From assembly GCA_964514105.1 (NCBI GenBank), contig CAZEPJ010000052.1, positions 1 to 31,687 on the forward strand: a DNA stretch of 31,687 nucleotides, in the 5' to 3' direction. Both the position numbers and the translations under genes were made by a program. Every line of letters begins with the position of its first letter. The stretch's first letter is position 1. Of the stretch, positions 16,501-23,728 are shown in pieces. The DNA comes from CAZEPJ01 sp964514105 (lineage in GTDB: Bacteria; Desulfobacterota; Desulfocorpusculales; Desulfocorpusculum). The notes beneath the pieces were generated by a model. The model worked only from the letters and a program-made list of their open reading frames with translations, did not search any database and was not told the DNA's origin.

Positions 16501-18095
16501 CCAAAGAGCGCCTCCTCCCGCCCACAGAACAGCATGCCATGGCCCGCTCGGCGGCGTCTGTGAGCCTCGCGACGCTGGCGAGTCGGATCACGGGCCTGAC
16601 CCGGGATGTGGTCCTGGCCTGGATCCTCGGGGCCTCCATGCCGGCCGACGCCTTCTTCGCGGCGTTCAGGATCCCCAACTTCCTCAGAAGGATCTTTGCC
16701 GAAGGTTCCATGAGCACGGCCTTCATCCCCGTGTTCACGGAGGTTTACGCCCAGGAGGGGCGGGTGCCGGCGTTCCGCTTGGCCTCCATCCTCCTGACCT
16801 GGTTGTTGCCCACCCTCGTGTTCATCTCCGTCCTGGGCATCCTCTTTTCCTCTTCCGTGGTGGGCCTCATGACGCCGGGATGGACGGAGATCCCGGAGAA
16901 GTTCTCTCTCACCGTCACCCTCAACCGCATCATGTTCCCGTACATCCTGCTGATCTCGGTGGCGGCCTTGGCCATGGGGATCCTCAATGCCATGGGGCAC
17001 TTCACGGCCCCGGCCTTCGCGCCGGTCACGCTCAACATCGCCCTGACCCTCTCTGCCCTCCTGTCCTGGCGCCTCCTGGCCGATCCCGTCATGGGGATCG
17101 CCGCAGGTGTGCTCCTGGGCGGGGTGGCACAGGTCCTCCTCCAGATCCCCCCCCTCTGGCGCCGGGGGTTCCGGTACCGCCCCCTCCTCGATCCGGGCGA
17201 CCGCCGTCTCAAGCAGGTGGGGCGCCTGTTTTTCCCCTCGCTGTTTGGCTCCACGGTCTACCAGGTCAACATGGTGGTCATCACAGTGCTCGCCTCCCTC
17301 TTGCCCGAGGGCAGCCAGAGCTATCTCTTCTATGCCGATCGGCTCATGGAGTTCCCCCTGGGGGTCTTTGCCATCGCCATGGGCACGGTGGCCCTGCCCG
17401 CCATGTCGAGGCAGGCGGCGCGGGGGGATCTGGAAGGACTCCAGGAGACCCTGGGGTTCGCCTTTCGGCAGGTCTCCCTCGTCATGATCCCGGCCACCGT
17501 AGGGCTCGTCGTCCTGCGGGAGCCCCTGATCAGCGTCATCTTCCAGCGGGGGCGCTTCGATCCCGAGGCGACGCGCATGACCGCCCAGGCCTTGCTCTTC
17601 TACAGCCTTGGCCTCTGGTCTGTGGCCCAGATCCGCGTGGTGGCGCCGGCCTTCTACGCCCTCAAGGACACTGTCGCCCCCATGAAGGCCGCCGTCCTGG
17701 CCATCGCCGCCAATGTGCTGCTGTCCCTTCTCCTCATGATCCCCTTGCAGCATGCGGGGCTCGCCCTGGCCATCTCTGTGGCGGCCGCCTTTCAACTGGC
17801 GATCCTCCTGGCGTGGCTCAGCCCCCGACTGGGCGGGTTGAGGCCGGCCCTCTTGGCCGCCTCCCTGGGGAAGGTCGTTCTCGCCGCTGCAGCCATGGGC
17901 GTAGTGTGTGGGATCCTGGCGTCGTTCATGGACTGGACCGGCGGAGGGCCCTTCGTGCACAAGGTCCTCCTGTTGGGCGCCACCATCCTGGCGGGGTTGA
18001 TCACCTATGGGCTGTCCCTGCACCTCACGGGCGTGGAAGACCTCAAGCACCTGGTGGGGGCATTGGCGCGGCGGCCCGAGGGTCGAACCCCGTGA
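16494..18095 (+). CDS. murJ: Lipid II flippase MurJ (MviN)
   Basis: A 533-residue polytopic membrane protein of the MurJ/MviN branch of the MOP superfamily, which flips lipid II across the inner membrane for peptidoglycan synthesis. The conserved N-terminal block SRITGLTRD through PADAFFAAFRIPNFLRRIFAEGS, with its functional Arg and Asp residues, is intact. About 14 hydrophobic helices can be counted, the usual number. The ATG at 16494 follows GAAGG closely. Its start codon lies within the divergent rpsT promoter. Confidence 0.95.
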   Translation: MSTKERLLPPTEQHAMARSAASVSLATLASRITGLTRDVVLAWILGASMPADAFFAAFRIPNFLRRIFAEGSMSTAFIPVFTEVYAQEGRVPAFRLASILLTWLLPTLVFISVLGILFSSSVVGLMTPGWTEIPEKFSLTVTLNRIMFPYILLISVAALAMGILNAMGHFTAPAFAPVTLNIALTLSALLSWRLLADPVMGIAAGVLLGGVAQVLLQIPPLWRRGFRYRPLLDPGDRRLKQVGRLFFPSLFGSTVYQVNMVVITVLASLLPEGSQSYLFYADRLMEFPLGVFAIAMGTVALPAMSRQAARGDLEGLQETLGFAFRQVSLVMIPATVGLVVLREPLISVIFQRGRFDPEATRMTAQALLFYSLGLWSVAQIRVVAPAFYALKDTVAPMKAAVLAIAANVLLSLLLMIPLQHAGLALAISVAAAFQLAILLAWLSPRLGGLRPALLAASLGKVVLAAAAMGVVCGILASFMDWTGGGPFVHKVLLLGATILAGLITYGLSLHLTGVEDLKHLVGALARRPEGRTP

Positions 18096-18161
18096 ATTGA
18101 AACATCCCATCGACGAGCCCCAGGGCAGCGTATTGATGCGTCCAGGGGCCTGTGGTAAGAG

Positions 18162-19787
18162 ATGAATGGGACCCCCGCGCGGGGGCCGGAATGGGACGTG
18201 CAGATGGCTGAGCAGAGACACGGGGAGGAGTCCCCCCCACGAACGCGCGTTCCAGCCCTTCGCTTCGGTATGGCGTACCAGATCGGGGCCCTGGTCCTCC
18301 TGAGCCTGATCGTCTTCGGGGCCATCACCGGGCTGATCATTCGCACCCAGTACGCCGAATCCCTGCGCAACGATCTGGCCGTCAAGGGAGAGAGCGTCGC
18401 TAGGGGCATTGCGGTCAGCGTCCAGAGACAATCCCTGGAGGGGAGCGCCGGGCGGATAAACGACCTGATCGACCAGTTGAGCCGGATCCACGGGGTGGCG
18501 TACATCGCAGTGGTCGACGCCGAGGGGCGGGTCCTGGCCCGGGGTCATGAGGGTGCACCTCTCCCCGACTCCTTTGCGCCCCGGAGCAGGGGACGAGCGG
18601 GCGCGGGCGCTATCTCCTCCTCAACCGAAGAGGTGATGGATGTGGCCGTGACGGTGGAGATCCCTCCCGTGGCCAGCGTCCACGTGGGGATGGACCTGGG
18701 TTCCGTGGAACGAAGCTTGGAGACCGTCGTGCCGCTGGTGGTCTGGCGCATCGTCCTGGTCAGTATCGTGTGTGCCATGTCGGTGGCCGTCATCGTCTAT
18801 TTCCGCGTCATCCGCCCCATCCGCCGCATCACCGACTCGGTGCGGGAGCTGGGGCCCGGACGGGGCCCTGCGAGGGGGACCATTCGCGCGGGAGGGGAAC
18901 TGGGCGTCCTGGCCCACTCCCTGCAGCAGATGACCGACGAAGCCGTGCGCTACCACGACCAGCTGGAGTCCAAGACCCGGGAGCTCCAGATCAGCAAGGA
19001 GGAGTTGCAGCGCCAGCACGATGAACTGAAGCGCGCCCAGGCGCAGATGATCCGATCCGAGAAGTTTGCCTCCATGGGGCAACTGGCCGCCAGCGTGGCC
19101 CACGAGATCAGCAACCCGCTGGCGGGCATCCTCACCTATCTCAAGCTCATCCGCAGGAAGCTGGAGGGGGGGCAACTGCGGCCGGAGCAGCAGGAGACCT
19201 ATCGCCAGTATCTTCTGTCCATGGAACGGGAGACCGAACGCTGCGGCAACATAGTCAAGAACCTGTTGGACTTCGCCCGCAGTTCGGAGCCCGATCTGAG
19301 GGATCTCGAGATCCGCCGTGTCATCGACGACACCCTCTTTCTCCTGAACTACACGCTCATCAAGAGCGACGTCCTTGTGACCAAGGCGTACGAGGAGGTT
19401 CCCAAGGTGTTGGGGGACTTCGGACAGCTCAAGCAGGTGTTCCTCAACGTCATCCTCAACGCCGTGGAGGCCATGAAGGGGGAGGAGAGGGTGCTGACGA
19501 TCCACACCCACCACCACCGGGAATCCCAGACGGTCCTCGTGGAGATCCAGGACACGGGGGAAGGGATCTCCGAGCAGAACATCTACAGGGTCTTCGACCC
19601 GTTCTTCACCACCAAACCCCGGGGCACGGGCATGGGCCTGGCGGTGGTGTACGGGATCCTGGAGAAACACAATGCGGACATCAGCATCGACAGCCAGCCG
19701 CAGAAGGGCACGAAGGTGACCGTCCAGCTCAACGTGGCCCATCCCGAGGACCCGGGGGGCCCTGACCAGTCGTCGTCGGAGGCCTGA
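18162..19787 (+). CDS. Membrane sensor histidine kinase (NtrB/ZraS-like)
   Basis: A 541-residue sensor kinase. Two membrane segments (about residues 38-60 and 191-214) flank an extracytoplasmic region of about 130 residues, too divergent for me to name its ligand. A HAMP linker (about 215-265) and a coiled coil (about 265-300) follow. The HisKA phosphorylation site is His314 in SVAHEISNPL. The ATPase domain has the N box Asn433, G1 DTGEG (464-468) and G2 GTGMGL (488-493). ATG at 18162 lacks a strong Shine-Dalgarno, and ATG at 18204 is an alternative. The stop and the partner regulator's ATG share one base (TGATG), indicating coupled translation. The signal is unknown. Confidence 0.88.
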   Translation: MNGTPARGPEWDVQMAEQRHGEESPPRTRVPALRFGMAYQIGALVLLSLIVFGAITGLIIRTQYAESLRNDLAVKGESVARGIAVSVQRQSLEGSAGRINDLIDQLSRIHGVAYIAVVDAEGRVLARGHEGAPLPDSFAPRSRGRAGAGAISSSTEEVMDVAVTVEIPPVASVHVGMDLGSVERSLETVVPLVVWRIVLVSIVCAMSVAVIVYFRVIRPIRRITDSVRELGPGRGPARGTIRAGGELGVLAHSLQQMTDEAVRYHDQLESKTRELQISKEELQRQHDELKRAQAQMIRSEKFASMGQLAASVAHEISNPLAGILTYLKLIRRKLEGGQLRPEQQETYRQYLLSMERETERCGNIVKNLLDFARSSEPDLRDLEIRRVIDDTLFLLNYTLIKSDVLVTKAYEEVPKVLGDFGQLKQVFLNVILNAVEAMKGEERVLTIHTHHHRESQTVLVEIQDTGEGISEQNIYRVFDPFFTTKPRGTGMGLAVVYGILEKHNADISIDSQPQKGTKVTVQLNVAHPEDPGGPDQSSSEA

Positions 19788-21175
19788 TGGTCAAGAGCAA
19801 GGGAAACGTCCTGGTGGTGGACGACGAGGAAATCATGCGGGAGTCCTTGTGCGCGTGGCTCCAAGAGGACGGGTTTCAGGTGGACGCCCTGGCCGACGGT
19901 CGTCAGGCCGTGGAGACCGTCAGGCGTCAGGTCTACGACGCCATCCTCCTGGACCTGAGGCTTCCCCAGATGGACGGCGTGGAGGTCCTCAAGGCCTGCA
20001 AGAAATACCAGCCCAATACACCGGTCCTCATCATCACGGCGTACGGGAGCGTGGACACGGCCATCCAGGCCATGAAGGAGGGGGCCAGCGACTACATCAC
20101 CAAGCCGTTCAATCCGGAGGAGGTATCCCTGGCCCTCCACCACACCATCGACGATCTGGCCCTCAAGAGGGAGAACATCTACCTCAAGCTCAAGCTCGAA
20201 CAGCGCTACGACCATCGGGGCATCATCAGCAAGAGCCACAAGATGGAGCGCATCTTCGAGCTCATCTCCACCATCGCGGACACCCGCTCCACGGTCCTCA
20301 TCCAGGGAGAAAGCGGCACGGGCAAGGAGCTCATCGCTCGGGCCATCCACTACGAGAGCAACCGGGGCCACCATCCCTTCATCTCGGTTTCGTGCGCGGC
20401 CCTAGTGGACTCCTTGCTGGAGAGCGAGCTGTTCGGGCATGAGAAGGGTGCCTTCACCGACGCCAAGACCCTCAAGAGGGGGAAGTTCGAGCTGGCCGAC
20501 GGGGGTACCCTGTTTCTGGATGAGGTGGGCGAGATCAGCCCCAAGCTCCAGCTCAACCTCCTGCGGGTACTCCAGGAGCGGGAATTCCATCGGGTGGGCG
20601 GCGAGGAAACCATCCGCGTGGACGTGAGGATCATCGCCGCCACCAACCGCAACCTGGAGGAAGCCGTGCGCGAGGGGGCCTTTCGGGAGGACCTGTACTA
20701 CCGCCTCAACGTCATCTCCATTCAGGTCCCCGCCCTGCGGGAGCGCAAGGAGGACATCCCCATCCTGGTGGACCATTTCATCGGGAAGTACAACATGGAG
20801 TCGGGCAAGAAGGTGGAGGGCGTCTCGGAGGAGGCCCTCCAGATCCTGCTGGAACACGAATGGCCGGGCAACGTGAGGGAACTGGAGAACGTGGTGGAGC
20901 GGGCGGTCATCATCAACAAAGGAGGGATCATCCTGCCAGGAGACCTGCCTCCCAACCTGAACCGGCCGGAGGATGCCGATGGACCCGGGGTCTTTCCTCA
21001 GAAGACCCTCCAGCAGGTGGAGCAGTTTCATATCCGCCAGGTCCTGGCGGAAAACGAATGGAACATCCAGCGCTCCGCCCGTGTCCTGGGGATCGACCGA
21101 TCGACTCTGTACGCCAAGATCAAACGGTATGGGCTCAGACCCGGCGAGCCCGCGGGCCGAAACGATAGCCGATGA
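19787..21175 (+). CDS. Sigma54-dependent response regulator (NtrC family)
   Basis: A 462-residue NtrC-type activator. The receiver domain (residues 1 to about 120) has the acidic DDEE pocket and phospho-acceptor Asp56 in LLDLRLP, plus the TKPF lysine. The AAA+ domain (about 140-385) shows Walker A GESGTGKE, the sigma54-contacting GAFTDA loop and Walker B GGTLFLDEVGEIS. A Fis-type helix-turn-helix closes the protein (ARVLGIDRSTLYAKIKRYGL). GGAGG at 19778-19782 precedes the ATG. Its target promoters are not evident here. Its last 41 bp overlap the convergent agmatinase gene. Confidence 0.94.
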   Translation: MVKSKGNVLVVDDEEIMRESLCAWLQEDGFQVDALADGRQAVETVRRQVYDAILLDLRLPQMDGVEVLKACKKYQPNTPVLIITAYGSVDTAIQAMKEGASDYITKPFNPEEVSLALHHTIDDLALKRENIYLKLKLEQRYDHRGIISKSHKMERIFELISTIADTRSTVLIQGESGTGKELIARAIHYESNRGHHPFISVSCAALVDSLLESELFGHEKGAFTDAKTLKRGKFELADGGTLFLDEVGEISPKLQLNLLRVLQEREFHRVGGEETIRVDVRIIAATNRNLEEAVREGAFREDLYYRLNVISIQVPALRERKEDIPILVDHFIGKYNMESGKKVEGVSEEALQILLEHEWPGNVRELENVVERAVIINKGGIILPGDLPPNLNRPEDADGPGVFPQKTLQQVEQFHIRQVLAENEWNIQRSARVLGIDRSTLYAKIKRYGLRPGEPAGRNDSR

Positions 21176-22010
21176 GCTTGTACGCGAGCTTGGCGGCGAT
21201 GAACGACGAGGCCTCCAGCCCCGGGCGTGGGCAGAGCTCCACCACGTCGGCCCCCACCACCGGGAACCCATGGAAGAGGGTTCGCAAGACCTCCAGGATC
21301 TCGTACCATCCGAATCCGCCTGGCTCCGGGGTGCCCACGGCGGGCATGACGGCCGGGTCCATGGCGTCCAGGTCCACGCTGATGTAGACCGGTCCCCCGA
21401 TACCCGAGACGGCGCGGCTCAACCAGGACGGATCCCGCCGCCGATCCAGATCGAGGAACAGGGGCAGATCCCGCTCTCGGGCCAGGGCCATCTCCTCTCG
21501 ATCCAGGGCCCGGACGCCCATGTGCACCACGGGACACGACTCCAGAACCCGCCGCATGGCACAGGCGTGGTTGAACCGGCTCCCCTCGTACGTTTCCCTG
21601 AGATCCGCGTGGGCGTCCAGTTGGACCACGGTCAGGTCCGGATGGCGGCGAAGCTGGGCGCGGACGAGACCCACGGTCACCGTATGCTCCCCTCCGAGGC
21701 CCAGGACGAATTTCCCGTCCTCCACGAGGCGCGAAGCGGCTTCCTCGATGACGCCCACGGCCCTCGCTTCCGACTCACCCTCCAGGTCCGGTGGCTGGCA
21801 CGTGTGAATCCCCGCCAGGAAGGGCTCCCAGTCCAGTTCCTCGTCGTAAAACTCCAGGGCGGGGGAGGCCTCCAGGATGGCGTTGGGCCCCAGGGCCGTG
21901 CCCCTGAGATAGGTGGTGGTGGCCTCCAGGGGAACAGGGAGGATGGCGGCGCGTGAAGTCCTGTAGTCGCAATACCGTTCGGGCAGATCCCCGAAGCGAC
22001 GCATGGACAC
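21135..22010 (-). CDS. speB: Agmatinase (ureohydrolase family)
   Basis: A 291-residue ureohydrolase hydrolysing agmatine to putrescine and urea. The dimanganese ligands are visible: His109 in GGEHT, Asp132/His134/Asp136 in DAHADLR, and Asp213/Asp215 in SVDLDAMDPA, followed by GTPEPGG. The length is that of bacterial agmatinases. GTG at 22010 was chosen because AGGAGA lies 8 nt upstream; ATG at 22004 is the alternative. The upstream neighbour on the same strand is an arginine decarboxylase, which supports agmatine as substrate over arginine. The 3' end overlaps the convergent response regulator gene by 41 bp. Confidence 0.93.
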   Translation of the reverse strand: MSMRRFGDLPERYCDYRTSRAAILPVPLEATTTYLRGTALGPNAILEASPALEFYDEELDWEPFLAGIHTCQPPDLEGESEARAVGVIEEAASRLVEDGKFVLGLGGEHTVTVGLVRAQLRRHPDLTVVQLDAHADLRETYEGSRFNHACAMRRVLESCPVVHMGVRALDREEMALARERDLPLFLDLDRRRDPSWLSRAVSGIGGPVYISVDLDAMDPAVMPAVGTPEPGGFGWYEILEVLRTLFHGFPVVGADVVELCPRPGLEASSFIAAKLAYKLIGYRFGPRARRV

Positions 22011-22147
22011 CGGGCGGGTCTCCTGTCTGGGCCTCTCGGGGGCCGTCCGTTTCCCTGCCGCGGCAGGCGCCGGGAGGAAACCTGGCGGCCATGTTTCCGG
22101 CGCCACAACGGACAACCGACCGGCGGCGCCCCGGCGGGCCCGGCCCC

Positions 22148-22705
22148 CTATGGCACGTAAATGGCCCCGGCGATGACCGTGGTCCAGAGGCCGTTCTTGT
22201 CCCCGATGGCCGTCTGGGTGACGTTCATGGAGCGGACGATCTTGCCGTTGATCTTCCAAATGGCGCGCTTCTCGTCATAGCTCGCATCAGGGTCAAAATC
22301 CACCCCCAGGGTGGTGGCGAGCATGTATGCGGCCAGATCCTCTGCGTAGTCCCCTGCCACCTTGCCCGTCTGTCCGAAGCTCTTGTGCTCAGACAGATAC
22401 CCGTACTGGTCCGGGTCCTTGGGCATGGCCAGCCCCACCGAGGCCGCCAGGAGGCGGTGGGGCTCGTCGGTAGCGTTCTCGCTCAGCACGCAGAAGACGA
22501 CCTGTCCCGGCCTGAGCCGGGGCAGCCCCGCACGCACGGACACCAGCTTGCAGCGCGGAGGGAAGATGCTCGACACCTTGACGAGGTTGAACGGGGCGAT
22601 CTTGGCGTTGCGCAGGGCAGCCTCGAAGCTCGCCAGCTTTTCCTTGTGGCGCCCCACGCCCTTGGTGAGGAAAATCATGCTGGGCACGAAACTCAGTCCG
22701 TTCAT
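22148..22705 (-). CDS. pdaD: Pyruvoyl-dependent arginine decarboxylase
   Basis: A 185-residue PvlArgDC family proenzyme that cleaves itself to create a pyruvoyl cofactor and then decarboxylates arginine to agmatine. The self-processing site is Ser45-Ser46 in KVSSIFPP; the second Ser would become the pyruvoyl group of the beta chain. The N-terminal FVPSMIFLTKGVGRHKEKLASFE and the C-terminal NVTQTAIGDKNGLWTTVIAGAIYV are typical. GGGGTG precedes the ATG at 22705. It lies 137 bp upstream of speB on the same strand, giving a two-step arginine-to-putrescine route. Confidence 0.95.
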   Translation of the reverse strand: MNGLSFVPSMIFLTKGVGRHKEKLASFEAALRNAKIAPFNLVKVSSIFPPRCKLVSVRAGLPRLRPGQVVFCVLSENATDEPHRLLAASVGLAMPKDPDQYGYLSEHKSFGQTGKVAGDYAEDLAAYMLATTLGVDFDPDASYDEKRAIWKINGKIVRSMNVTQTAIGDKNGLWTTVIAGAIYVP

Positions 22706-22736
22706 GTTCACCCCTGAATCGATGGCATAATCTTGT

Positions 22737-22765
22737 ATTGTACACGCAACGAGGGATGACTGCCA
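22737..22765 (-). promoter_or_regulatory. Possible weak promoter for pdaD
   Basis: On the - strand a good -10 box TACAAT (+ strand 22737-22742) lies about 32 bp upstream of the pdaD start. The hexamer 17 bp further upstream (TGGCAG) matches the -35 consensus poorly. It is listed because no better site exists in this divergent intergenic region. Confidence 0.3.
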
Positions 22766-22789
22766 GGATTTCGCTGCGCCCGAGTGGAT

Positions 22790-22818
22790 TTGACACCCCG
22801 CGCCTGCGGCATTATGCT
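22790..22818 (+). promoter_or_regulatory. Sigma70 promoter for the DNA glycosylase gene
   Basis: TTGACA (22790-22795), 17 bp, then TATGCT (22813-22818): a perfect -35 and four of six -10 matches. Transcription would begin about 25 nt before the ATG at 22850. Confidence 0.7.
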
Positions 22819-22849
22819 CCGGCAGCGCACATCGACCCCAGGAGGCGCC

Positions 22850-23545
22850 ATGGCATTGCCCGGAGGGATCCGCCCGCCCACGACCCGTCTGCTCATGGCG
22901 GTCTACGCCCGACTGCTGGAGCATTTCGGCCCCCAGCACTGGTGGCCTGGCGAGACCCCTCTGGAGGTGATGGTGGGGGCCGTGCTCACCCAGAACACAG
23001 CCTGGGTCAACGTGGAGCGTGCCATCGACGCCCTCAGGGCCGCGGGGGAGCTTTCCCTGGAGGCGCTGGTGCGCATAACCGAGGAGGACCTGGCCAGGCG
23101 CATCCGTCCCGCCGGTTATTTCCGCGTCAAGGCCCGCCGCCTCAAGAACCTCATCCTCACGGCCCACGGCCTGGGAGACGGTGACCTGGACGCCTTTCTC
23201 GCTCGTCCCACGGACGAGCTTCGCCAGACCCTCCTGGCCGTCTCGGGCGTCGGCCCCGAGACCGCGGACAGTATCCTCCTGTACGCCGCCCAGCGACCCG
23301 TCTTCGTGGTGGACGCCTACACCCGCAGGGCCCTGCTTCGGCACCGCTGGATCCTACCCCAAGCCCGGTACCGAGAAATCCAGTCAGTCTTCATGAAACA
23401 CCTGCCCCCGGACGTCGCCCTCTACAACGAGTATCATGCCCTTTGGGTGGCAGTCGGAAAGACCTGGTGCCGCCCCACCCCACGGTGCGCGGGCTGCCCC
23501 CTGGAGGGATTCCCGCCGCTGCGGCACCCCCGGGCTTGGGATTGA
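22850..23545 (+). CDS. HhH-GPD DNA glycosylase, MagIII / endonuclease III-like
   Basis: A 231-residue helix-hairpin-helix base-excision glycosylase. WWPGE, GAVLTQNT, IRPAGYFRVKARRLK, the hairpin VSGVGPETADSILLYA (from about residue 134) and the catalytic Asp in VVDAYTRR align by eye with Helicobacter MagIII, a 3-methyladenine glycosylase, better than with classical Nth. The lysine that makes Nth a bifunctional lyase is replaced by Glu in GVGPETAD, so a monofunctional glycosylase is expected. The C-terminal iron-sulfur motif is incomplete: three cysteines (C-x5-C-x2-C) are present and the fourth position is Pro. AGGAGG precedes the ATG at 22850, and the gene has its own promoter. The substrate is inferred. 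Confidence 0.85.
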   Translation: MALPGGIRPPTTRLLMAVYARLLEHFGPQHWWPGETPLEVMVGAVLTQNTAWVNVERAIDALRAAGELSLEALVRITEEDLARRIRPAGYFRVKARRLKNLILTAHGLGDGDLDAFLARPTDELRQTLLAVSGVGPETADSILLYAAQRPVFVVDAYTRRALLRHRWILPQARYREIQSVFMKHLPPDVALYNEYHALWVAVGKTWCRPTPRCAGCPLEGFPPLRHPRAWD

Positions 23546-23557
23546 GGAAGCGCCCCG

Positions 23558-23728
23558 TCACCCCTTTCCAGGGGTCTTGGCGGGCCGGATCCTGGCCCCG
23601 CAGTGCTCGCACGCGACGGCCTCTTTGTCCCGGCGCCTTGCCGCGATCTGCCTCTTCCCCCAGGTGGGGCATGTCCTGGCCTGTTTGCGAACAACGATGT
23701 GGATGACGGCCGCCACAATGGGAATCAC
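23558..23728 (-). CDS. 56-residue membrane-anchored zinc-ribbon-like peptide
   Basis: A short gene starting with GTG at 23728, overlapping the stop of the antiporter gene by 4 bp (GTGA) and preceded by AGGAGG at 7 nt. The product begins with a short hydrophobic segment (IPIVAAVIHIVV) followed by a basic stretch. Cysteines lie at 20, 40 and 43, in CPTW and CEHC: a CxxC-x16-CxxC zinc ribbon in which the second ligand is Trp. I do not recognise a named family. The coupling suggests it is made with the antiporter and might be an accessory peptide, but that is inference. An inverted repeat (ACCCCT/AGGGGT) covers its stop codon. Confidence 0.6.
   Translation of the reverse strand: MIPIVAAVIHIVVRKQARTCPTWGKRQIAARRRDKEAVACEHCGARIRPAKTPGKG
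23560..23575. terminator. Short hairpin between convergent genes
   Basis: ACCCCT-TTCC-AGGGGT is a perfect 6-bp stem with a 4-nt loop, lying 14 bp after the glycosylase stop and covering the stop region of the convergent small gene. No T-run follows on either strand, so a terminator role is only suggested by its position. Confidence 0.3.

Noticed and set aside
16497..18548. A 683-codon - strand open frame antisense to murJ
   Set aside because: Highly charged antisense of a membrane protein with no recognisable domain; murJ on the + strand is certain.
22150..22166. TGGCACG followed by TGGCC, resembling a sigma54 promoter
   Set aside because: The -12 element lacks TTGC and the site lies at the 3' end of pdaD with no gene placed to use it.
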